Origin: a virus
Direction: 5' to 3' (one strand)
DNA length: 30,492 bases
Virus record (IMG/VR): IMGVR_UViG_3300043437_000189
Span: 1 to 30,492 of that record
Below are positions 20,024 through 25,726 of this stretch, one piece after another (within the stretch, counting starts at the first letter, position 1; each line of letters starts with the position of its first letter). The translations under genes and the position numbers were made by a program. The notes beneath the pieces were generated by a model, which saw only the letters and a list, made by a program, of their open reading frames with translations, had not been told where the DNA came from and made no database searches.

Positions 20024-20751
20024 TAGAATGAATTGTTGTTAAAGAAACCCATTTGACTCTCGCTTTCTTTGTGGGCACGAGCTTTGTCTATCTCGCCCGC
20101 CCAGTTGTTAAGGAGGGTTTCCATTGAGCGGCGAGTGTAAACGTCTTTTTCGTTTCGTTTGGAATAGAAGTTTTCGAGTAACTTCCAATCTTCTTCACAG
20201 GTATCAAGATTTGGTTTAGCCGCCCTTATTTCTTTTGGTGTCCAGTTTGTAGTATCGCGTCTTCCGAGAAGTCGGTTTGCTCGTTGCTGAAAAGTTAAGA
20301 GATTAAGAGATAATTCTCCTTTAGTATCTCTACTATTTTCTCCCTTAGTATCTATGTTCACCTGTGGGTTGAGTCTGAGTTCACCAGCAGGTTGACTCTG
20401 ATTGCACCTGTGGGTTGAATCAGACTTCACCTGTGGGTGAACTCTGACTTCACTTGTAGATGAAGTCCCGCTTGGCAAAACAGCAAGAATTTTCCTACTT
20501 CTGCCATCGTAAGAAATTTGTTTAATCATCTTCAATGACCTCAATTTTGAAATCATGTTTGAGATGCTTGACTCTGTGCTGTGAAACATTTTTGCAAGAT
20601 AGCCATTGCTTGCAAAACATGGTTTCTCTTCAGTTCCAAGCGAACTGATTTCTGCCCACAAGCATTTTTCCATCCACGATAGCGATTGAGATTCCCATAT
20701 CTCTACTGGAACCCAAACACCGCGAAAAACCCGTTCGTTCTTTTCGCTCAT
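20023..20751 (-). CDS. Replication initiator with winged-helix domain and internal iterons
   Basis: 242 residues. Residues 1-93 form a winged-helix domain (WMEKCLWAEISSLG...CFASNGYLAKMFHSTESSISNMISKLRSLKMIKQ). Residues 94-132 are a low-complexity linker encoded by five 23-bp DNA repeats. The C-terminal part (about 150-242) contains NWTPKEIRAAK and YTRRSMETLLNNWAGEI, like the helicase-interaction region of phage initiators. This is the plan of lambda O: DNA-binding head, origin inside the gene, DnaB-contacting tail. The gene is followed directly by the DnaB-like helicase and preceded by another winged-helix gene. ATGA overlap at the start. Confidence 0.75.
   Translation of the reverse strand: MSEKNERVFRGVWVPVEIWESQSLSWMEKCLWAEISSLGTEEKPCFASNGYLAKMFHSTESSISNMISKLRSLKMIKQISYDGRSRKILAVLPSGTSSTSEVRVHPQVKSDSTHRCNQSQPAGELRLNPQVNIDTKGENSRDTKGELSLNLLTFQQRANRLLGRRDTTNWTPKEIRAAKPNLDTCEEDWKLLENFYSKRNEKDVYTRRSMETLLNNWAGEIDKARAHKESESQMGFFNNNSF
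20282..20353. repeat. AT-rich unwinding region with two 15-bp direct repeats
   Basis: The 60 bp 20291-20350 hold about 28% G+C. TTCTCCTTTAGTATC (20314-20328) and TTCTCCCTTAGTATC (20338-20352) are 24 bp apart. They adjoin the iterons on the downstream coding side, the position of the AT-rich unwinding element in lambda-type origins. Confidence 0.6.
20357..20471. repeat. Replication origin iterons, five tandem 23-bp units
   Basis: Units begin at 20357, 20380, 20403, 20426 and 20449, exactly 23 bp apart, with consensus TTCACCTGTGGGTTGA-N-TCTGA. Unit 4 has the perfect dyad TTCACC-TGTG-GGTGAA. The period is not a multiple of three, so the repeat is in the DNA rather than the protein, and the array lies inside the initiator gene. 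This is the arrangement of lambda-type origins. Confidence 0.8.
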
Positions 20752-21062
20752 AATTCAATCCCCTCCCCATAAACATCATTGATGTAATTTACATTACAGA
20801 ATATTTTTACTTCATCGCAATTCTTTTCACAGTAAATAAGTCCAAGCGATGCTAAAAAATCCAATGCACACTCTATACGATATTTTGATACATCAAAAAC
20901 AAAAGCCAAATATTCTTTGTCATTCACACACCCTCTATCCCAATTTTCGATGTATGCTAATAATGTTCGTTGCAAAGGATTCAATCCTTTAATGCGAATT
21001 ATTTTGCGTTTAATCATTATCCCATTTTTTGTCCGTATTGGACAATCGTCATATTTTTTCAT
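20748..21062 (-). CDS. Small winged-helix-like protein
   Basis: 104 residues starting MKKYDDCPIRTKNG at 21062. A frame open further upstream would cover a hairpin-rich leader and is not chosen. The middle (NPLQRTLLAYIENWDRGCVNDKEYLAFVFDVSKYRIECALDFLASLGLI, 30-77) looks like an HTH of the replication/transcription type, in which residues after 'VSKYRIECALDFL' resemble the recognition helix. The next gene is the initiator, with an ATGA overlap, so a loader or accessory role is plausible. Function not certain. Confidence 0.6.
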   Translation of the reverse strand: MKKYDDCPIRTKNGIMIKRKIIRIKGLNPLQRTLLAYIENWDRGCVNDKEYLAFVFDVSKYRIECALDFLASLGLIYCEKNCDEVKIFCNVNYINDVYGEGIEL

Positions 21063-21078
21063 TTTAGAAAAAGGCGAC

Positions 21079-21137
21079 CCCTTGTGACACTGGAAAAGTG
21101 CGGCAACAGACGCGAAGGAGTTGCAATGCCACAAGGG
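21079..21137 (-). ncRNA. Structured leader element (three-stem junction)
   Basis: An outer stem CCCTTGTG (21079-21086)/CACAAGGG (21130-21137) encloses CACT-GGAAA-AGTG and GCAAC...GTTGC, making a three-way junction within the roughly 150-nt leader of the long early operon. No known riboswitch is recognised. Pairing is seen in one sequence only. Confidence 0.35.
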
Positions 21138-21176
21138 ATCATATATTGTTTTGTTAATTTACTGACTTTTCATTCA

Positions 21177-21212
21177 CTTCGGCTCCTACCCCGAAGGTGC
21201 GATTTCTCGCAC
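21177..21212 (-). promoter_or_regulatory. Two tandem hairpins at the transcript start
   Basis: CTTCGG (21177-21182)/CCGAAG (21191-21196) and GTGCGA (21197-21202)/TCGCAC (21207-21212) stand end to end, directly downstream of the promoter at 21219-21247. They would cap the 5' end of the early operon mRNA. Confidence 0.4.
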
Positions 21213-21218
21213 GACTGA

Positions 21219-21247
21219 AAACTACTATAGGTTGTGTTCGATGTCAA
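21219..21247 (-). promoter_or_regulatory. Promoter of the long early minus operon
   Basis: TTGACA (21247-21242), a 17-bp spacer and TAGTTT (21224-21219), close to the TAGATT -10 of the promoters at 2999 and 3153. A perfect dispersed palindrome ends 10 bp upstream of the -35. Confidence 0.55.
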
Positions 21248-21257
21248 GCATCTTTTT

Positions 21258-21273
21258 TTATCGGTTACGATAA
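21258..21273. promoter_or_regulatory. Dispersed palindromic site 8 (perfect, stop codon/promoter)
   Basis: TTATCGGTTACGATAA. It supplies the end of the upstream minus gene (read TTA-TCG-TAA, Leu-Ser-stop) and lies just upstream of the early promoter. Confidence 0.75.
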
Positions 21274-21642
21274 CCAGTCCATTTCAACCTGCTCAACTTC
21301 ACCTTTCGACCACTCATACATTTTGTCGTTGAGTAAGTCCCAAATTTGACTGGCATCTTCTTCTGTCTCACATTGGAAGATCGAGCGGCGTTCTCCAATA
21401 CCTTCTTTAGCGATTACAATATCTGACTTGATTACAGTATTACTATCGTTGGCAGTTGCCGCCATGATCGCGGTGTTGTTAGCTCTGAGTGCCATAACCA
21501 GAATGCCTTCATCACTTTCGTAGGTAGTCATGAACGGAGTCTCCAGCGCGGCGGCTAAAGATAGGTTTGTTACCATGACAGTTTGCCTTACTCCCATCAG
21601 CAATTTTTCTGCGTTGTTGTTCATTTCGTTAGTGTTATCCAT
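21265..21642 (-). CDS. Hypothetical protein, one arm of the divergent switch
   Basis: 125 residues, preferred start MDNTNEMNNNAEKLLMGV at 21642, where the predicted transcript start lies. A long alpha/beta chain (KLLMGVRQTVMVTNLSLAAALETPFMTTYESDEGILVMAL...KSDIVIAKEGIGERRSIFQCETEEDASQIWDLL) ends in an acidic helix, with Leu-Ser-stop from the palindrome. It diverges from the XRE regulator with overlapping promoters. No family recognised. It may be an antagonist or co-regulator, by position only. Confidence 0.55.
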   Translation of the reverse strand: MDNTNEMNNNAEKLLMGVRQTVMVTNLSLAAALETPFMTTYESDEGILVMALRANNTAIMAATANDSNTVIKSDIVIAKEGIGERRSIFQCETEEDASQIWDLLNDKMYEWSKGEVEQVEMDWLS

Positions 21643-21650
21643 AAGCAACC

Positions 21651-21697
21651 AAAGTATCAAAAAAGTATTGACTTGTCAATAGTCTTGGTTTATTTTT
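21651..21697. promoter_or_regulatory. Overlapping divergent promoters on an ATTGACTTGTCAAT palindrome
   Basis: ATTGACTTGTCAAT (21668-21681) carries TTGACT for the plus strand (21669-21674, -10 TATTTT 21692-21697) and TTGACA for the minus strand (21680-21675, weak -10 TACTTT). The two polymerases would occupy the same DNA. Predicted starts fall at or beside the start codons of the flanking genes. Confidence 0.45.
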
Positions 21698-21698
21698 C

Positions 21699-22037
21699 AT
21701 GGAAATGAAACATCCATTAGAAACTGCTTATGAATCTTGCATGAGTGCCTACGAGCAATCACGCACGATCCGTTCTCTTGGACGAAAGACTTTCGCCAGC
21801 CAGCTTCGTGAAACAAGGAGATTGCTAAAATTGACTGTCCGTGAACTTGGAGATAAGATCGGCGTGACAGGATCACTGGTCAACCAGATTGAAGTAAACT
21901 CCAAGAGTATCCTAAAAAAAGAACAAGTCGAAAAAGTAATCGCCCTATGCTACAAAGAAAAACGCCCATACAGGCAAAAACAGGATTCAAAAAGCGAGGC
22001 GGAAAGCTCAGAGCAGTCTCCAGCTCCCGAAGAATAA
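21699..22037 (+). CDS. XRE-family helix-turn-helix regulator
   Basis: 112 residues. The HTH spans about 33-85: FASQLRETRRLLKLTVRELGDKIGVTGSLVNQIEVNSKS, with the xRE recognition helix GSLVNQIE. The C-terminus is charged. ATGs at 21699 and 21705 are both possible; the transcript predicted from the promoter begins near 21704, favouring a leaderless start at 21705. A phage switch or operon regulator is inferred. It is one of two candidates for binding the dispersed palindromes. It overlaps the following HNH gene by 91 nt. Confidence 0.75.
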   Translation: MEMKHPLETAYESCMSAYEQSRTIRSLGRKTFASQLRETRRLLKLTVRELGDKIGVTGSLVNQIEVNSKSILKKEQVEKVIALCYKEKRPYRQKQDSKSEAESSEQSPAPEE

Positions 22038-22264
22038 AAAATGCCGACTACGAAAAAGCCAAAGCAGAATACTTTGAAGAGAAAAACTACCAGTGTGAAA
22101 TATGCAACCAAGCCGCAAGCGACCTGCATCACAAAAAAGGGAGGGGTAAGTTCCTGTGTGATAAGTCCTCTTTCATGGCTCTTTGCCGCCCGTGCCACAC
22201 TTATCTGCACAACAATGTAGCATGGGCAAGAGAGAATGGATATATAATTTATGACTACAAATAA
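21947..22264 (+). CDS. HNH endonuclease
   Basis: 105 residues. MLQRKTPIQAKTGFKKRGGK is the basic lead commonly seen before phage HNH domains. The HNH core has CEIC (50-53), DLHHKKGRGKF with His 61-62, CRPCH (80-84) and His 88, i.e. two CxxC zinc pairs around the HH. It overlaps the XRE gene by 91 nt in another frame and the next gene by 14 nt. Such small HNH proteins act as homing nucleases or packaging-associated nickases; which applies is not known. Confidence 0.8.
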   Translation: MLQRKTPIQAKTGFKKRGGKLRAVSSSRRIKNADYEKAKAEYFEEKNYQCEICNQAASDLHHKKGRGKFLCDKSSFMALCRPCHTYLHNNVAWARENGYIIYDYK

Positions 22265-22478
22265 TACGTTTGAATCCCGCATCATCTGCGAGGGAACTGA
22301 AGTAAGCAATACACCAGAGAAGATTCTTTTTCGTCAAAAGTTCAATCAATGTTGGGTGAAGAAGAGTGACATCCGACTAAATGAAACTCTTGGACATCTT
22401 GACGGAGAGAAAATAATTCGTATTGTAGTTCCAGAAGAAGTAGCGAATACTTTGGAACTTGAAGGAATCTTAGATTGA
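22251..22478 (+). CDS. Small hypothetical protein
   Basis: 75 residues: MTTNNTFESRIICEGTEVSNTPEKILFRQKFNQCWVKKSDIRLNETLGHLDGEKIIRIVVPEEVANTLELEGILD. Beta-rich, with two cysteines and a final helix. No family recognised. The start overlaps the HNH end by 14 nt. Confidence 0.55.
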   Translation: MTTNNTFESRIICEGTEVSNTPEKILFRQKFNQCWVKKSDIRLNETLGHLDGEKIIRIVVPEEVANTLELEGILD

Positions 22479-22493
22479 TCTTTACTGGGAAGC

Positions 22494-22622
22494 ATGGAGT
22501 CATGCGGTGAGCGTAACTTCCTCAATAAATTACGCGCCTTATATGGCAAAAAGAGCCAAACGGCAATACATGGGGCCGTCACTGAAACCATGACCAAGAG
22601 TAACGCCTTGGCCCAGTATTAA
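22494..22622 (+). CDS. Small hypothetical protein (42 aa)
   Basis: MESCGERNFLNKLRALYGKKSQTAIHGAVTETMTKSNALAQY is a single helical, basic frame preceded by a GGGAA sequence about 4 nt from the ATG. It is the last plus-strand frame before the hairpins that separate this cluster from terL. No relatives recognised. Confidence 0.4.
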   Translation: MESCGERNFLNKLRALYGKKSQTAIHGAVTETMTKSNALAQY

Positions 22623-22627
22623 ATTTT

Positions 22628-22778
22628 ATATGGTCGGCGGCTGAGAGGATAACTATGCTGGAAATATTCGGGGTAGTTTCAATAATGCCGAGTTAACTCG
22701 GCCTCCCTTTGTTCTCTGCCAGAGGCAGGAAACCTACAGAGGCTTGACCACTGAGCCAGCAATGCGAATCAGTGGTAT
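22628..22778. other. Hairpin-rich interval between convergent genes
   Basis: No real gene. A 13-codon frame (ATG 22655) ends inside the palindrome GCCGAGTTAACTCGGC (22687-22702), with GAGAGG before it. There is also CTGCC-AGA-GGCAG (22716-22728). It could be a leader/attenuator-like element or simply a double terminator zone. Confidence 0.35.
22747..22776 (-). terminator. Hairpin after terL
   Basis: ACCACTGA (22747-22754) pairs with TCAGTGGT (22769-22776) just downstream of the terL stop. No T-run follows, so it is a weak terminator candidate. Confidence 0.4.
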
Positions 22779-24653
22779 TTACCAATCTCCGTTATCGTCT
22801 GACCCGTAATCATCGTCTTGAGTGGTATTAATTGATACCTCGTCACGCGCCCAGAATCGGTTAGTTGGAACTGGTTTATCGTTTCCGATAAAAACAAGTC
22901 CATTACGCCGCGCCATTTCGAGAGCGTAGATTAAACTATCGCTTAAGTCGGGCGAGTAACCTGTTCTGCCTTTAAGCTCATCTTTAGTCTCGATAGCAAT
23001 CTTCTTGGACTTGATCGTGTATCGGCGCAAGCAAAGTTCCCGCGCCAAATCTGAAGCAGGGTCAATCCCAAAGATAACACGACTCTTGAAAGCATGATAA
23101 GCTGAGTAGTAGTATTCAGATACCAACCTATCGTAAACATCCTTACACGGGCGTTTATCAACCTCTGCCGCGATTCGGTCAGTAGGTTTACCCATAGATG
23201 AGATAAGAGCGATAGCAGCTCCAGAAGCGTCAAAGCGTAGCCACTCACGAATGATAGCTTGTCCAACTCGACCACCATCACCAGACACGTCCATACCAAA
23301 CTTAGAAGGCTGAACGCCAGCCGCACGGCACAACTGAACAACTTCAGTAGCAAGTTGGATTTCAAACTCAGCAGCGGCATTAGCGGATAGTTGAATTACC
23401 TTCTGACTTTCCAGCCACATAACACGATTGCGAGTGCCGCGAACGAATCCAAGTTTGGCTATGGTAAGAACACACCTATCTCCACCGATTGTAAATGCGG
23501 TATCAAATCCAGCTACCTTGGTAAATCCCTCGGAATCCCATAGCGGTTCTTCGTTGGTATCAGCATTACGGATCAAGTCAGCGGTAAGAATAGTCTGAGC
23601 AAATCCAGTCTTCGGCCACCAACCAATAGCGTTACGAACATAGTCAATGGCATTCTCATCTCCATAACAAAGTTTGAGCATCATCTCCTGCTTCTTACGA
23701 TCCATGAGAAATGGAAACGGAGAAGGTTCATTAGCAGGTGCGGCGAAGTTTGGGCTACGCATACCATTGTAAAACAAGCAAACTCCGGTCTCAGTCTCCC
23801 ACTTATCCATGTCTGGGTTTACTGAATCAAAGTTAGAACAACCTTTTGGCATAGCCCAACGAGTGTGAGGATTATCACCAGCAGATGGGTTTCCGATACC
23901 GATAAAGGTAACATCATCGTTTGCACCCAAGTTAACTTTTGAGGTGATCGCGCCCATTTCCATTTCTGGCAACTCATCAAGTGCAAGACGGATTCGATCA
24001 TTCTTACGACCACGGGTGGTATCAACTGCTTTTTGACCTTCATTACCAGATGGGAAGGCGAGGGCTTTGATAGCATTATCGTATTCCTTTTCCTCATCGT
24101 TTGTTGCTCCACCCCAAACAATCATATGACGATAGTCGATTAGTTTACCTATTTGAACGCGAGCGCATTTATAAAGTTTGGAGATGATACCCCAGATACG
24201 ATCTTCGGATGCACCCAAAGTGGTAGTGGCTACCCAAGATGAAGTGCAATGCGGGGCAGCGCACCAATCAAGGTAAATCCAAAGACCCACTGGAAAACTT
24301 TTTCCCATTGAAGCGGCTCCAGCTAAACAAATATCAACATTACTGCAAAGTTCATCTAATGTTCTAATTAACTGAGTGTTGGCATATCCTCGGTTGTAAA
24401 TAGAAACCTCAGTCGGCCATTGAAGTTTAACTGCATTAAGAAAATGTTCAGACGGAGAAAGTAGTTTAAAATCTGAAATATTTATATTTTGTCTAATACA
24501 ATAAGTTCTACCATATTGTCCTCGACTTATAGCGTAGCAGTATAACTCAATGCCAAGATCATCCATGTTTTCTGGAAATTGAATTCCGTAACGACGAATA
24601 CCTTTGTTTGAAGAAAAAACTCTTGACATATCAATAGGAAAATATATTTTCAT
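22779..24653 (-). CDS. terL: Terminase large subunit (TerL)
   Basis: 624 residues. ATPase: Walker A AGAASMGKS (111-119), Walker B RLALDELPE (222-230, D226-E227). Nuclease: D384 (AGFDTAFTIGG), D455 (FGMDVSGDGG) and D569/D572 (SPDLSDSLIYA). Both domains look intact. The N-terminal ~100 residues are coded by AT-richer DNA and include NISDFKLLSPSEHFLNAVKLQWP. The gene points away from portal and capsid genes, which is rare, and its ATG is 12 bp from the divergent gene at 24666. The plus-strand structural promoter lies inside its first codons. A perfect dispersed palindrome is inside the 3' part. Confidence 0.9.
   Translation of the reverse strand: MKIYFPIDMSRVFSSNKGIRRYGIQFPENMDDLGIELYCYAISRGQYGRTYCIRQNINISDFKLLSPSEHFLNAVKLQWPTEVSIYNRGYANTQLIRTLDELCSNVDICLAGAASMGKSFPVGLWIYLDWCAAPHCTSSWVATTTLGASEDRIWGIISKLYKCARVQIGKLIDYRHMIVWGGATNDEEKEYDNAIKALAFPSGNEGQKAVDTTRGRKNDRIRLALDELPEMEMGAITSKVNLGANDDVTFIGIGNPSAGDNPHTRWAMPKGCSNFDSVNPDMDKWETETGVCLFYNGMRSPNFAAPANEPSPFPFLMDRKKQEMMLKLCYGDENAIDYVRNAIGWWPKTGFAQTILTADLIRNADTNEEPLWDSEGFTKVAGFDTAFTIGGDRCVLTIAKLGFVRGTRNRVMWLESQKVIQLSANAAAEFEIQLATEVVQLCRAAGVQPSKFGMDVSGDGGRVGQAIIREWLRFDASGAAIALISSMGKPTDRIAAEVDKRPCKDVYDRLVSEYYYSAYHAFKSRVIFGIDPASDLARELCLRRYTIKSKKIAIETKDELKGRTGYSPDLSDSLIYALEMARRNGLVFIGNDKPVPTNRFWARDEVSINTTQDDDYGSDDNGDW
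22876..22891. promoter_or_regulatory. Dispersed palindromic site 9 (perfect, intragenic)
   Basis: TTATCGTTTCCGATAA inside terL; the coding strand reads FIGNDK. Confidence 0.7.
24623..24650 (+). promoter_or_regulatory. Structural-gene promoter inside terL
   Basis: TTGACA (24623-24628), 16 bp and TATTTT (24645-24650) give a start near 24657. The preceding AAAAAACTCTTGACATA and a following AATAGG are shared with the promoter at 29829, upstream of the capsid gene. Confidence 0.55.
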
Positions 24654-24665
24654 TTCAAAAGCAAG

Positions 24666-25043
24666 ATGAAACTAAAAAACAAAAACCTCGCTCCAATCGG
24701 CGGCTGGTATTTCAAGTTTGAAATCAAGCGCGATAAACTCACGTTTCCTGCAATCGTTCATGGTAGCACATGGAATTCTTTGATCAAGAATATCGAGAAA
24801 GACTATCGCTCAAACAACATCGAACTTCCTGCTAACATCGAAGCGATGGTAGAAGATCAAATCTGCCAGCGGCAACCAAGTGATCGTTGCTGGTATGTTG
24901 ATGGACTTGGAGACAAGATCGCTCAAGCCATCCATACAGTTGCAGCGGTAACTGACAAAGTTTTGAAAACTAAACTTGAGCAGAAAGCTAAAATATGTCC
25001 TTCATGCAATAAGCGTAGGACTATTTTGAACAAATTATCGTAA
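24666..25043 (+). CDS. Conserved phage hypothetical protein with zinc-binding-like tail
   Basis: 125 residues: MKLKNKNLAPIGGWYFKFEI, HGSTWNSLIKNIEKDY...NNIELP, ICQRQPSDRCWYVDGLGDK and a C-terminal CPSCNKRR. The PIGGWYFKF, DYR.NN.ELP and RCWYVDGLGD blocks are typical of a phage family found beside terminase. CxxC could bind zinc with the upstream C residues. Function unknown. Its stop codon is in the dispersed palindrome (Leu-Ser-stop). Confidence 0.7.
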   Translation: MKLKNKNLAPIGGWYFKFEIKRDKLTFPAIVHGSTWNSLIKNIEKDYRSNNIELPANIEAMVEDQICQRQPSDRCWYVDGLGDKIAQAIHTVAAVTDKVLKTKLEQKAKICPSCNKRRTILNKLS

Positions 25044-25050
25044 ACGATAA
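25035..25050. promoter_or_regulatory. Dispersed palindromic site 10 (perfect, stop-to-start)
   Basis: TTATCGTAAACGATAA. The upstream gene ends on its TAA, and the HNH gene's ATG begins one base after its end. As an RNA it could also fold into a short hairpin over the translation start. Confidence 0.75.
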
Positions 25051-25051
25051 A

Positions 25052-25723
25052 ATGGAAACCATCACAAAACACAAACGAGGTGATGTCCGCGAGGACGGCA
25101 TGGTGTTTTGGGCTTATCATTCAAACTACGTTGGCGGAATGAAGTGGTATAGTAAAAAGGTTTTTGATGAAAAACAAAAATACTCGATAGAGAAATCTAA
25201 AGAATGGCGAAGTGGAAATAAAGAAAAGTCTAGGCTGCAAGCCGCCAAGTGGAGAACAAACAATCCAGAAAAATATAAAGAAATAAAAGCAAAGTGTTAC
25301 TCAAAGCACAGGGAATCTCATATAGAAAGAACAAAAGCGTGGAGAACAAGCAATCCAGACAAGCAAAGTCTTTCATCAAAAAATTGGCGCAAGAATAATC
25401 ACGAAAAATTTATTTCTATTCTAAAAGAATGGAGAAAAAATAATCCAAGCAAGCAAAGAACTTATGATGCCGCAAGAAGGGCGGAAAAGAAAAAAGGAAA
25501 CAAAGAACTGAACCAAAATCAGAAACTAATAATTCTTTGCTTTTATGAGCAATCTCAAAGATTAGAGAAAAAACTTGGAATAAAGTTTCACGTTGACCAT
25601 ATAATTCCACTTGCTCGTGGAGGAAAACATGAACCTACAAACTTACAAGTTATGCCAGCAACGCTTAATGTTCAAAAACATGCTCGCTCAATTTACAGGT
25701 GGGCAGAACTTCAACTTATTTAA
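25052..25723 (+). CDS. HNH homing endonuclease with tandem WRxNNPxK repeats
   Basis: 223 residues. An N-terminal module (HKRGDVREDGMVFWAYHSNY...GGMKWYSKK, 7-36) of the type seen in phage DNA-binding proteins is followed by five or so repeats around K.WR.NNP.K (45-135), lysine-rich and AT-rich in the DNA. The HNH nuclease is at 179-210: FHVDHIIPLARGGKHEPTNLQVM and N-x-KH. There is no SD; the palindrome abuts the ATG. Probably a free-standing homing endonuclease inserted in front of the portal gene, joined to it by three bases. Confidence 0.85.
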   Translation: METITKHKRGDVREDGMVFWAYHSNYVGGMKWYSKKVFDEKQKYSIEKSKEWRSGNKEKSRLQAAKWRTNNPEKYKEIKAKCYSKHRESHIERTKAWRTSNPDKQSLSSKNWRKNNHEKFISILKEWRKNNPSKQRTYDAARRAEKKKGNKELNQNQKLIILCFYEQSQRLEKKLGIKFHVDHIIPLARGGKHEPTNLQVMPATLNVQKHARSIYRWAELQLI

Positions 25724-25726
25724 TAT

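Noticed and set aside
20357-20471. Repeats considered as a CRISPR array
   Set aside because: Units are head to tail with no unique spacers, a 23-bp period and a position inside a coding initiator gene; iterons fit better.
22494-22778. Possible group I intron or tmRNA-like RNA
   Set aside because: No conserved core (P, Q, R, S) or tmRNA ends, and a plausible 42-aa frame covers the first half.
23888-23903. TTTCCGATACCGATAA in terL as another site
   Set aside because: Two mismatches in the left arm; within the range expected by chance.
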